This document shows positions 22,170 to 33,000 of a stretch of 64,000 nt of DNA, piece after piece. Under the pieces are notes generated by a model that saw nothing but the letters and a program-made list of their open reading frames with translations, was not told the DNA's origin and did not search any database. The DNA lies in NCBI GenBank assembly GCA_027559495.1, contig JAMXSV010000006.1, forward strand, positions 1,488,001 through 1,552,000. The letters run 5' to 3'. Position numbers and translations under genes: made by a program. This stretch comes from Aurifilum marmelostoma. Its lineage: Eukaryota; Ascomycota; Sordariomycetes; Diaporthales; Cryphonectriaceae. Each line of letters begins with the position of its first letter. Within the stretch, counting starts at the first letter, position 1.

Positions 22170-24336
22170 TTACATCTCATCACCGCTAAAGTCATCCTGG
22201 AAGATGGCCTTGACCAGCTGCTTCTTGTTGATCTTGCCCATGGCGTTCCGCGGGATGTGGTCAACGACCCTCAGCACCTGGGGGATCTTGTAGGCGACCA
22301 GGCGGCCCTTGAGGGCGCGCCTCATGTCCATGGCGGACCACTTGGCGCCCTCGCCGTCGGGGAAGTTCTCCTTGTTGAGGATGACGACGGCGCCGACCTT
22401 CTGGCCCCACTTGCCGCTGGGGACGGCGACGACGGCGGCCTCGGCGATCTCGGGCAGGGAGAGGAGCTCGCGCTCGACCTCGAGGGCCGAGACCTTCTCG
22501 CCGCCGGACTTGATGATGTCGGCCGACTTGCGGCCCAGGATGAAGTACATGTCGCCGCCGGTCCAGGCCTGGGAGGGGCTAGAGGCGGCGGCGGCTGCCT
22601 GGGCCGAGGGCACGGGGCGGCGCACGGCCACGTCGCCCGTCTTGAACCAGCTGGCGCCGCCGTCGGCGGCAGGGACGAACTCGGCGGCCGTGGCGGCCGC
22701 GTTGCGCCAGTACTCCTTGAAGATGGTGGGCCCGCGCAGCTGGATCTCGCCGGAGCGCTCGCGGCCGTCGGGGCTCGCGGCGGCGTCGTCGGCGCCGGGC
22801 GGGATGACCTTGCCCGTGTCGACGTCGACGAGGCGGGCCTCGACCGAGGGCAGGGGCCAGCCGACGGAGCCGTCGACGCGGTGGGAGAAGGACAGGCCGC
22901 AGGACAGGGCCATGCCGACCTCGGTCATGCCGAAGCGCTCGAGGAGGACGTTGCCGCGGGAGAGGTCGGACCAGGCGCGCTTGACAGGGGTGGGGAGGGC
23001 GGCGGAGCCCGAGATGCAGAGGCGGAGGTGGGCGGGGGAGATGGCGGTGCGGGTGGCTTCCTGGAGGTGCGGGGGTAGGGTCCGGTGGGTGGAGAGGAGG
23101 CGGGAGTAGACGGTGGGGACTACGGTGAAGAAGGTGATCTTGTCCTTGGGGTGGTGGTGGTGGTGGTGGTGGTGGTGGTTGCTGGAGCCGTTGGTTGCTG
23201 TCGTCGTCCCGTTGGTGGTGGTGGTGGTTGTGGCATGGCCGTTGGTGTGGGGGACGCCGTTGCTTAGTACTGCGTGGCCGTTTGTGGTGCCATTGCTGCC
23301 TGCCACGTCCTTGTCGGGGAGGAAGGGGGCGGCAAACCTCCTCCAGACGGCGTCCGCGTTGAAGGGGTACAGGAACTCGACGGAGCTGCCAGCGAACAGG
23401 GGGGCGAAGATGGCGTTGATGGTGCCGTGGATGTGGTGCAGGGGGCAGGACGTGCAGCAGCCTGTCAGAGGGGGCATACTCCCAGGCCTGCAGCAGGCTC
23501 CTCGCCTGGGCCGTCATGACGGCCTGGGGGATGAGCACGCCCTTGGGCCGGTTGGTGGTGCCCGAGGTGTAGAGCATCATGCCTGCGGCGCCCGGGTCGG
23601 TGCTCTCGGAGAGGAGGGGCACCTTCTCCTCCTCCTCCTCCTCCTCCTCCTGCTGCTGCTGGTGGTGCCGGGGGGCGGGCCCCCTGCCGAGGTGCTTGGC
23701 GAGCTCCACGTGCTTTGGGGGCGTGACCAGCGGGAGGGACAAGGTCTCCTCTGCCTTTGTGCTGAAGCGTGCAGAGGAGAGGAGGAGCGAGGCCTCGCTG
23801 TGGCCCAGGATGTACTGCAGCTCTGGTGCCGGGAAGGATGGCGAGAGGGGCACCGCTATGGCTTTTGCTGCGAGGATAGCAAGCCATGTCACTGTCGGAG
23901 AAGAGTAAGCAGAAATTCATGATTTTTTTCTTTTTGTGCCAAGACGGATCTCATCATTTGGGGGTTGGGAGGGGCGGAGAAGGACACCTCTCCTTCTGTC
24001 TCTCTCTCTCTCTCTCTCTCTCGTGTCTACAGATTCTCCAACACCCTCACAGGCCTGTCTTCAACTCACCTACGTAGTCATAGCTGTTCTCCACCAGGAA
24101 CGCCACCCTCTCGCCTTCGATGCTCTCCCTGCCGGCCTCCTCCAGCAGCCTGTTGCGGGCCCGGCACACGTCGCCGAGCAGCTCGCCGTACCTAAAGGTC
24201 CGCTGCGAGGCCGAGTGCACGACCACGGTGGACTCGGGGTCGTGGCTGGCGATGGCCTCGAAGACCGGCAGCCTCGGGAGTGTCGCTGTCGAGGCCATTC
24301 TCACAACACCCGCGAAGCCTTGGCTGTGTGGTGTAG

Positions 24337-24372
<36 letters not shown>

Positions 24373-24619
24373 GGCTATACCTTGGTAGAGAGCGGTGATG
24401 GTGTTGTGATGCTACTGCTGCTGCTGCTGCTGCTGAGCCGGTGGGGATTGTGGCCTGTGATGAGATCTTCCACCGCCTCAGTGGGGATGCTGGTGCTGAT
24501 CTCGTTGTGAAGGGGTGGGAGCTCCTGGGTGATGGTGACGATGATGGCGAGAACAATTTGGGTAACGACAGGCTTCTTCTTCTCAATACAAATCGCCAGG
24601 GCGGAGGGCCAATAATCAT
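22170..24619 (-). CDS. ACSF3-like malonyl/acyl-CoA synthetase (AMP-binding)
   Basis: ATP-dependent acyl-CoA ligase. The layout most resembles ACSF3, the mitochondrial malonyl-CoA synthetase. Seen motifs: MMLYTSGTTNRPKGV (P-loop), LLHVLPLHHIHGTINA, LRLCISGSAALPTPV, NVLLERFGMTEVGMAL (adenylate-binding), WFKTGDVAVRR, SADIIKSGGEKVSALEVERE and the final IPRNAMGKINKKQLVK with the catalytic Lys. Exon 1 (24619-24070) and exon 2 (23891-22170) join through GTG. The frame breaks at a 5-base run (23441-23445). Removing one base restores VLPLHHIHG and gives 756 residues from ATG 24619. That start adds about 107 Arg/Ser-rich residues that could be a mitochondrial presequence. ATG 24298 (MASTATLPRL) is the alternative. 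Low-complexity inserts include poly-Glu and a nine-His run. Confidence 0.85.
23152..23180. repeat. GTG/CAC trinucleotide repeat (poly-His)
   Basis: In-frame trinucleotide repeat in the CoA synthetase. It encodes consecutive His after a Thr/Asn-rich linker and lies between conserved motifs. Confidence 0.85.
23892..24069 (-). other. CoA synthetase intron
   Basis: Minus-strand GTGAGTT donor at 24069 and CTCCGACAG acceptor at 23892, 178 nt, phase 1. It contains a CT/GA microsatellite (23999-24022). The joined protein reads SYDYV then TWLAILAAKAIAVPLSP, as expected for the family. Confidence 0.85.
23999..24022. repeat. TC dinucleotide microsatellite
   Basis: About 12 TC units inside the CoA synthetase intron. 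Confidence 0.9.
24339..24372. repeat. CTG/CAG trinucleotide repeat
   Basis: About 11 units. On the minus strand it reads as poly-Ser in the N-terminal extension of the CoA synthetase if translation starts at 24619. A second array lies near 24411-24436. Confidence 0.85.
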
Positions 24620-26136
24620 TATGAAGAAGAAAAGAAAGAAAAAAAAAAAAAAAAAAGAAAAAGAGGTTCAAGAGAAAGAAAAGGGTGAGATGAGGATCAG
24701 TCGAATATATCAACAATCAAGGTCCGATCTCTCAGAGTGGCATGCATGCAACCCGGCAGGACAAGGGCAAATGTCCGATACGTGCTCTGGCCTGGCCCAG
24801 CGAGTTGATGGACAAGGGTTCTTGGCCTATTGGGGCGGCTTCGGCTCATGATTTGAGACGCCGAAACGGCGACCGCAGTCCGTAGGGTGAGTGGCAGAGT
24901 AGCCCCGCGCCAGCGGGTTGAGCTGTGGGCTGCCCTTTTTCCTGGGGTACAAAATATGCCGTAAATACATTCTTCTGTACTGCTATGAATTAAATTAAAT
25001 ACTACATACTATGCAGTGTGTACTACTTTGAGCAGACAGGGAGGTATTCCAACACTGCTGCTTGCATTCATTCGTGACCGGGCATTCTTCTCTTCATAAA
25101 TACTTGATTACTTGACTGTTGATTATATTCAACAACAACAACAACAAGAAGGGTAACCTTGGTCATAAAGATACAGTGTATCCTCCAGAGCAGCCACGGG
25201 TGTGCATACGTATGCATCTGCATCTACTACGTCTGCGGCTGCGTCAAAAAGCAACACACCACAATTCATCCCGAGGTTTTCCCTTCTGCTGACCTCCAGA
25301 CCAATCACTGCTGTCTCCTTCCTACCACCTCCTCCTGTTCTGAGGGCATGCTACATGCACACACGGTTCATCTAGCAAGAATCGAGAAGGTGTGTTTGTA
25401 CATGGGAATATACTCCCGATCAACCTGGGACACCAAGGGAGAGAGACTCGAGAGGAGGTGGTGGGGTGGTTGGCTGTCTCGCCTCGCTAGTGTTCCGGAG
25501 GGTCGTCAAAACAAGACTACTATAACCATGTAAAGCTTCAGCCTTTTAATCCCCGACCTTCCGCCAATGGCCGTCAAGAGACCCTACCTGCAAGTCCTCG
25601 TCTCCAGGGGTGCTGCAAGAAGAAGAAAAAGAAGGAAGAGAAAAGAAGGGGGGGAACAATCGAGGCGCAAGTGCAGCCGATTGGCTGATACAAGCCCCCC
25701 CCCCTCCCAAAATTATTGTGGCACCCACTCCATCCCCCTGTGTCCTGTTTGTTCTTCAAATCGCTTCCCGAGAGTCTGGCTGGGAATAATACTATGGGGC
25801 CTTGGTGTGGCTTCTCGGCACCTAGAACTGGACGGCCGCCCAACATTTTTTGGCCTCTACAAGTTTTGTTGGTGATAAGCAGGCTTCCACCTAAAGATTC
25901 ATTCCATGTGCTCGTGAAATGATCGTCAAGAGATGAGGGGTCCTCATTCAACCCTTTTTCTTGACTCGGCGAAATGGGGTGTTGGATACCTGAGATTCAC
26001 GTAGACGGGGCAGCTATAAGGAGAGAGTCTTTTGTTCTCTGACCAATTTTCATGACACGTGCGTCCTTGTCGCTGATGCGGGTCAGCCTCGCCACAGCAG
26101 TAGGAATCCATGAGCAATTAATTTATGTAGTCATCC
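24620..26136. other. Intergenic, no supported gene
   Basis: 1.5 kb holding the CoA synthetase promoter and the 3' flank of the orphan gene to the right. It has poly-A near 24638-24656, a CAA repeat at 25130-25147 and an AT-richer part at 24950-25150. No coding signal is recognised. Confidence 0.55.
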
Positions 26137-28911
26137 TTATTTTCTGTTTGGCAAGGTCGAGCTGGGCCTGCCGGCTGTCTTCCGCCTCAGTAGAAACTCC
26201 TTCAAATTCCTGCTCCGTTCTCCTGCAGACTCGCCTATGCGCCTGGATGATCGCGATGTGCTCATGAACGACACGTCTGATGATGTCGGGCTGTGACTCC
26301 GACCGGGCCCGAGACTAGACGCATTCGAGGGCCGCGCACGGCTGTTCTCAGCAGCTGGAGGTGCCGTGGAAGCATACTCTACCCGTGTTACCGCTGCTGT
26401 TGCTGCTGTTGCTACTGTTGCTGGTGCAGGTGAGGATGGGGGTGGTGGTCTTGCCGTGGGCGAGCTTCGCATCGCCGCCTTTCTCGTGGGAGGTGGCGGC
26501 ATCAACTCCTGGGGTGCCGTCTCGAAGGCATCATCTTCACTTTCGTCTTCGTCTTCGTCATCATCCGCAGCAACACCACGAGAATGCTGCGATCGAGGCG
26601 TTGGTGATTTTCGCACAACCTTCTGCAGAGGGCTTGACCATGCGCCCTCGGCAGCTCTCTCGGCTGTACGCTTATCCAAGCCGTCCCTGACGCCTACAGA
26701 GGAGTGTCGGTGTCTGCTCCGTGCTGAGGACCGAGGACCGCTCCTGCTTTGTAGACTTCCTGGGGTCTCTGGCACTCGCTCGTTGTGAGGTGCAGGTGAC
26801 TGGGCAGGCTGTGAGTGCACTGAAGGCGTGGACGGGATGGTTCTCAAGGACTCCACCACATCGTATGAGGCCTGCGAAGCCCAGGGTGTGCTCCGCGACG
26901 CGTGTGATCTGCCCGACGCCGGTGTCTTGTCTAGCTTTCGAGTACTGCCGCTGTTCTGGGGAGTTGAGGGAATCCTGTCCGACCCCAATGGCCGAGGCGG
27001 AGGAGATGATGGCAGTTCTCTTGTCTCGTCGTCGGCCGCAACGGGAGGATGCCCATCACTTGCAACGTCCTCAGCATGGGAGCCGTCCTCCATATCATCA
27101 TCTCTCTGGCCTGTTGTCTGGTGATCTGCCGAAAGAGGCCTTGTCTCGCCGGCGTCATCGTCACGTTGCGAGGCTGTCTTATCGCGCATGGGCTCGGAAA
27201 TTGCCTTGGTTGGCGGAGGCCCGGGAGATTCGATTTGAAACTCTGGAGAAGATCGGTGATCGCCGGCATCGCCCATCTCGATAGTCTCTAGTTCCTGTTC
27301 CTGCTCTTCGTCATCGCCCTCAGATGCATCTTCCATGTCCTGGTCGCTCTCCTCAGCGGCCGATGCTGATGCAGTAGACTGGGACGCTCCCAGGGATCGT
27401 CTCACCGAGTGTGCCTCTCCGGCATGTGCTTCGAGGATTGCAGCCAGGTTATCTTTTCGGATCAGTCTCTTGGTATATTTCATGTCCTTTGTATATTCAT
27501 TGTACCATTGGATTGCCGGCAAGATCCTCTCAGCCTTCTTCCTGTCGCATTCAGACACGTAGATGAGGTATTCCGACGAATGGGCCCTGACGTAGTCATC
27601 ATATAGGAACTCGGGAAGTTGTCGGTCGCGCCGCAGTTGGTTCACACTGAGACATGCGCTGACAAATTTCCTGCTGTTCTCTGAGTAATCGGTATACGCC
27701 GCTCTGAACTCTTCGTATGGTGTCCGTGCAGGCTGCTTCCCCGCCTCGTTTGACAGCCCGGCTCGCCTCGTGGCAGGTGATGATGATCTCCTGTGCTCGG
27801 CTATGTGGTGAGGTGATGCTGTTGGAGGTGCGAACAGAGGATCAGACATCGACTTCCCCGTGTTGATCTCTGAAAGGACTGCCGAGGCCCTTTGCCGGCC
27901 CTCCCACGTGGGTGTGAAACTGGACCGTTCTTGACGCGTTGCAGGAATAGTAGCTGGACCGGATCCCGTCATAGGTGAATCTGTATGGAGAGAGCGCTGA
28001 GGGGTACGTCGTGACCCATATGAATTAGACGAGGTAGTCGTCGCCATGCTGTTCTGATTGCTGTCGGGCTCCTTAGACGGTAGCTTTGTCCTGACGCTGG
28101 AAACGTTTGCTGACTGCGAAGGCTCCGAGACATTTCCAGATGATTGGATCTCTTCTAACCTACGCATGCGCTTGGGAGGTGGAGGATGCATGGCTCTCCC
28201 AGCTGTACGTGAGGGCGGCACCTGGGCGGACGGAGGCGTGGGCTCTGGTTTACCTGAGCCTGTTGCGACGGCGCGCAGGGCAGCCCTATTGACCGGCGAT
28301 TCTGAAGGCTGACTCAAGAATTCGGGGGGATCAATTTCGAGGCCATCGCTGTGAACAGCGCTGCTTGCAGGTTCTTCTTCGATGAAGGACGGATGGTGTT
28401 TCCTCTTCGGCTGCGGGCTGCGCAGTGTTGGCTCGTGGTGTTTCCCGGGCGAAGATATTTGCTCTTCAGCCTTGCTGTTGCTAGGATATGGCGTCAAAGT
28501 AGCGTCCTCTGCGGACTGCTGGGTATCGGACCAAGAACATAGAGGCACATCATCGCTTCCGTCGTCGTCATCCGCGGCAGCATCATCGGCGTTGTGGGCC
28601 GGACTGGATGCTGCATGCTCTTGTCTTCTTGCTTTGGTTGCAGAGCCTGCATCCACTGCAGCTCTCGAGACCGGCGAGGGCGTGCGCTCCTCCTGCGTGG
28701 CCTCCGCATGTTTGCTGATGGCAGCATCCTTGGCCTCCTGCAGAACTTGGCTGGGAAGGTTGAACATGCCATATTGTCCCTTGTTGAGATTCTCAGACCA
28801 GGCGCCGTCATCATCGAGAAGCTTCCGTTGGTCCTTTGGGATCTGCAGATATCGACGTTTTATGAAACGCTCAGACCGGATGAAATCGTTCTCGTCGGTA
28901 TTGGAAGCCAT
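26137..28911 (-). CDS. Large Ser/Pro-rich orphan protein, possible nuclear/telomere-associated
   Basis: Single open exon of 924 residues from ATG 28911. Two ordered blocks stand out. Near the start is a charged helical block (DFIRSERFIKRRYLQIPKDQ). In the middle, about residues 400-500, is a conserved-looking helical domain with EEFRAAYTDYSENSRKFVSA and LPEFLYDDYVRAHSSEYLIY. The rest is Ser/Pro/Asp/Arg-rich with repeated SP and TP sites and a basic C-terminus (RNLKEFLLRRK). I recall similar mid-domains in fungal proteins annotated as TPP1/Est3-type shelterin candidates. No OB fold is visible here, so that link is weak. An upstream exon is possible: a CAG sits just before the ATG and the frame is open for about 35 codons upstream. 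Confidence 0.65.
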   Translation of the reverse strand: MASNTDENDFIRSERFIKRRYLQIPKDQRKLLDDDGAWSENLNKGQYGMFNLPSQVLQEAKDAAISKHAEATQEERTPSPVSRAAVDAGSATKARRQEHAASSPAHNADDAAADDDDGSDDVPLCSWSDTQQSAEDATLTPYPSNSKAEEQISSPGKHHEPTLRSPQPKRKHHPSFIEEEPASSAVHSDGLEIDPPEFLSQPSESPVNRAALRAVATGSGKPEPTPPSAQVPPSRTAGRAMHPPPPKRMRRLEEIQSSGNVSEPSQSANVSSVRTKLPSKEPDSNQNSMATTTSSNSYGSRRTPQRSLHTDSPMTGSGPATIPATRQERSSFTPTWEGRQRASAVLSEINTGKSMSDPLFAPPTASPHHIAEHRRSSSPATRRAGLSNEAGKQPARTPYEEFRAAYTDYSENSRKFVSACLSVNQLRRDRQLPEFLYDDYVRAHSSEYLIYVSECDRKKAERILPAIQWYNEYTKDMKYTKRLIRKDNLAAILEAHAGEAHSVRRSLGASQSTASASAAEESDQDMEDASEGDDEEQEQELETIEMGDAGDHRSSPEFQIESPGPPPTKAISEPMRDKTASQRDDDAGETRPLSADHQTTGQRDDDMEDGSHAEDVASDGHPPVAADDETRELPSSPPPRPLGSDRIPSTPQNSGSTRKLDKTPASGRSHASRSTPWASQASYDVVESLRTIPSTPSVHSQPAQSPAPHNERVPETPGSLQSRSGPRSSARSRHRHSSVGVRDGLDKRTAERAAEGAWSSPLQKVVRKSPTPRSQHSRGVAADDDEDEDESEDDAFETAPQELMPPPPTRKAAMRSSPTARPPPPSSPAPATVATAATAAVTRVEYASTAPPAAENSRARPSNASSLGPGRSHSPTSSDVSFMSTSRSSRRIGESAGERSRNLKEFLLRRKTAGRPSSTLPNRK

Positions 28912-30059
28912 CTGCACGTCTGTTGCCGCTGGTGAACGCGACCAGCAACCACTCCTCCGAGATGAGGGGTTCGTGAAAGAGCTATCCAGTCGCTCAAAGG
29001 TCGACAGGTGTTGTATATAGGATCATCTGGCAGCAGTGGGTGACCGGATCCTCTCATCATCTGAGCCCATTCCGTCCTGGCTATGCAGCCGGCGGTGTGC
29101 GTCGGTTGAAAAAGGTGGCAGTCAAGAGGTCAAAACCTCAGATCTCACAATGATTGTGCTGGGAAAACGCGTAGTCGGGAGCACATGCTGTGGTGAGACC
29201 GCGTCTTACAGGGGTCCTCTCACCCATCCACCCGCTATCATGTGCTCCCGCTCCCCGCTGGAGATGACGCAGCACCTGTGGTCGACCTTTTCAGAGGGCA
29301 GACCCTGGTGCCTGAACGGTCTAGCCCGCCAAGTCGACCCCCGCGCTGGCACTTGCTTTGCAGGGTTCACTAGTGGCGGTTGCACGCCCCTTTCGGTGCG
29401 ATTACATAGTGCCCTGTAGCGTGGTAAGCGTAAGGCTATCACCGCCAATACATTCTTGATCTTCTAGCCACAGCCCACCCACACCCAACTGCCTTCTGCG
29501 TACAAGCCCTGCCTGCTCCTCTAATAAGCCCGGCACGCCTCTCACCATCGACACCAGAACACCAGATCGCCAGAACCCAGGCACCATTCTTACATCGCGC
29601 GCAGCGCCTAGTGCCAGCGTTGTACGGGTTTGCCCTCTGCCCCTCCTCTCTGCCAGTGACGTCGTGAGGACATGAGGAGCTCTCGTGCGTCCAGCATGCT
29701 GCACCTGTACCTGCACGAGCAGTAGCTGTGCCGCCTAATTCTTGATTTGTCTGACTGTGAGCTTGTCTTCCCCTCCTCCCAGAATCACCAACCACCCACT
29801 CCTTCTTTCACCTACGTCAGGCTGCATTGCAAGGCACAAGATGACTAACACGGTCTTTCTTGTATCTCTCCCAGTTCAACCAGATAGTCGTATCATATCT
29901 ACAGACCATGCGTACATGCTTATAGTGCCCTACAAGCCGACCCGATGCGTACGACCCTGCGTCCCTCAGAGGTTGTGAACGAGTGAAGACCTGTGATCAC
30001 TACACAGCATCGACCAGCGCGCTCCTCCAGGAGGGGCCGGCAGGGCACGCGAGACAGAC
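28912..30059. other. Divergent promoter region, orphan gene and FAB1
   Basis: 1.15 kb between two start codons. No gene is supported. C/T-rich stretches near 29740-29820 fit a leader for FAB1. Confidence 0.55.
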
Positions 30060-33000
30060 ATGGAGCCCAGTACACCGGTCAGGTCGACCATGGCACCCTC
30101 GACTGCCTCCATCGATGATCTCAGGTCCCGTCGCGACTCCTTCAACTCCATCTCCACCATCTCCCAGGTCGAAAAGGAACAGCTCGCACAAGCTCTCGAT
30201 AAGATCCACACATCGGCCAGCCAGTCGGACGTCCTGACCACTTTCAACGATTTTACGCCTCCTCCGGCCTCTGTTCCGGCCGATAATCGGGGCTCGCCCA
30301 CCGAACTCGTACACCATGGCATCAGCGGCCTGTATAGCCGTCTCAAAGAGGCTGTCGGCGGAGGCGGCAAGGGAAACATGCCCGATCTGGAGTCGCCAGA
30401 GAGGTTGCCTGAGCCTGGCCCCAGGAAGGGCAAGGCACCTGCTGCCCCTCCAGCAGGTAGGGGCGACGGGCTCACGAGCCAGATCTCGGACTACTCGCAG
30501 CCCACAGCCTCGTCGACTGCATCTGTGGGACTGCCAGACAGCTACCCACTGGCCCCACAGTCGTCCAAGGCCTCATCGGTGGTAACGGTCAGCACAGCCA
30601 AGAGCGCCCCGAGTCTGCCCAAGATTGCCAAAGCTGCTGCTCCGGCGGTCGCCGACACAGCTGTTGCGCCCGTCACGGTCAGCGCTTTCAAGGATGACGA
30701 CGGGCGAGGTGTGACGACCCGCGCCGTCGAGGAGAATGGCAGGCGGCCTTTCAACCAGCTGCCCGAGCTCAGGACTACAAGCGCCTCTCGGAGCTCTAGC
30801 GTCTACGCGCCTAGCGAGTCCCGGCACATCAGCGACAGGGTCATTGAGCGCTCGAGGCGGCAGGACTCCTTCAGCCACGATGGCAGCTCCGATACTGCGC
30901 TGAGCCCGGTCAGGACGTCTAGTACGATGACGAGCGGGGTTCGCATTCACCAGTCGCGCCCTTCGGCTGACAGCTTGAGGAAGCCGGCTGTGATTGACCG
31001 CATCAGCCGATCCAGGACGTCCGTGGAGGTGCACTCTAGGTCCTCTTCGATGGAAGGCAAGGCCGAGCCGAGCCCCATTAACATGTCGGCGCATGGTTCC
31101 GTGCACCATGAATCTTTCCATCATAACGAGAGACCAGAGAAACTCGCTCGCGGCGGCGGCCTGCGGATCCCTGGCACGAGGGCCGTCGATGGTCCTGGGA
31201 CGGTGAGCAAGACACTCGAAGCCATGAGGAAGCAGGTCACGAGCAAGGAGTTCTGGATGGCAGATGAGACGACAAAGGAGTGCTTTCTCTGCGGCGCTCC
31301 CTTTTCTGCGTTCCGGAGAAAACACCACTGCCGGACGTGCGGCTGCATCTTCGACTCGAAATGTACATCAAACATCTCTGGCCAGAAGCTGGGGTTCCCC
31401 GGCACTCTTAAGGTCTGCAAGACTTGTCTCGATGTCATCAACAGCCGATACGAGGGCGATTCTGACGATTCCGACAATGACACTTACCTTCCTGCCATAT
31501 TCCGGTCTAATCCCCTGAAACAAATCCACGGCCCCAAGTCAAAGGCGGACGACGATTCGATCAGCATATCGGAGAGGACCGAGGACTACGACGGAGCCCG
31601 GATGGCGTCTGCCCCCATGATGGCCATCCCAGCCACAAGGAGGATCACAGACGCGAATAGGCGCTCTGCGGTCCTCGAGATAGATGCTGCTCCACAACTG
31701 AGCCGGCCGAGCTCTTCAAGGTCACTGAGGTCGTTGGCGTCAGGTCGGCCGCAGTCAGCCGGCCACCGGCGTCACCTCTCAAAGCACAACCTGCTGGGGC
31801 GGCTCAAAGGTTCGCCAGTCCACGACGACTCCGCTCCGTTCCGCAAGTCAGCCAACGAGGAACTGCAGCGCAAGTCTAAGCTTCCTGCTTTCCACGACGA
31901 CAACATCATTGATCCTGAGCTTGCGCCTTACATGTCTGAAGAGTCCAGCGGGGACGAGCAGCAGATGAGCATCTTCGCCACGATGAACAGCAGCGACATC
32001 ACTCCTTCGAGCCTCGACCCGGACAAGTCAAACTTCGGGCCGTTCTTGAGCGGCAGCCGGAGGCACAGGGTGATACGAGGGGAGAAGAGCATCAGCGGTC
32101 TCAGCATCGTGTCTCGTGCGCAGGATGATAATGCAGCCGTCAGCGTTATAAGCCATGGAAGGCCGACACGACGGAGGAATCTGAGTACCACAAGCCAGAC
32201 CGGATACCACATGCGGTCGCCTCGGCCACGATCGGGAATATTCAAGTTGCCAGGTCCTGGGATGTCAGTCGAATCCTTGGCCGTCTTTGACCCATCGACT
32301 CCGGTCGAGCCGACCAAGCTGGTGCGGAGCAGGTCCCTCCGACAAAAGCCCGCGCAAGACGAAGTGCTCCCAGAGGCCAGCCTGCAGCATGTCAAGAAGC
32401 TGTTTGGACAGCTTCTGCAGGATGCCGAGGTCCCGAATCCCTCGGCATGGGAGAGGGCACTGATCCCTATCCTCGTCCGGTGCTCGAGTGATGTGAACCC
32501 TGACACTCGAGTGGGGGATCTGATGGATATACGTCACTATGTGAAGCTGAAGAAGATTCCAGGAGGCAAGCCTGGAGACACTAGCTATGTGTCCGGCGTG
32601 ATTTTCACCAAGAATCTTGCACTGAAGAGCATGCCGCGCCGGATTGCCAGCCCGCGCATCGTCATCGTCTCGTTTCCAATCGAGTATCAACGCCATCAAC
32701 AACAGCACTTCATGAGTCTGCAGCCTGTCATTGAGCAAGAGAAGGAGTATCTGCGCATGGTTGTGAACCGTATCATCAACCTCCGCCCTCAGGTTCTGCT
32801 CGCGCACAAAGCCGTCTCGGGTGTTGCGCTGCAATACCTTTCCGAGGCAGGCATCGCCGTCGTTTACAACGTGAAGCTGGCGGTCATCGAGGCCGTGTCA
32901 CGGTGCGCCAAGGCCGATATCATCGAGTCGCTGGACATGTTGGTCATACCGACCCAAGTCGGCCAAGCTGGCGGCTTCGAGGTCAAGACGTATGTGAACA

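Noticed and set aside
22119..23922. Two long plus-strand frames opposite the CoA synthetase
   Set aside because: Gly/Asp/Val-rich shadows of conserved ligase codons.
29206..29448. Possible structured RNA or tRNA in the orphan/FAB1 spacer
   Set aside because: No A/B box pair and no acceptor stem could be matched by eye.
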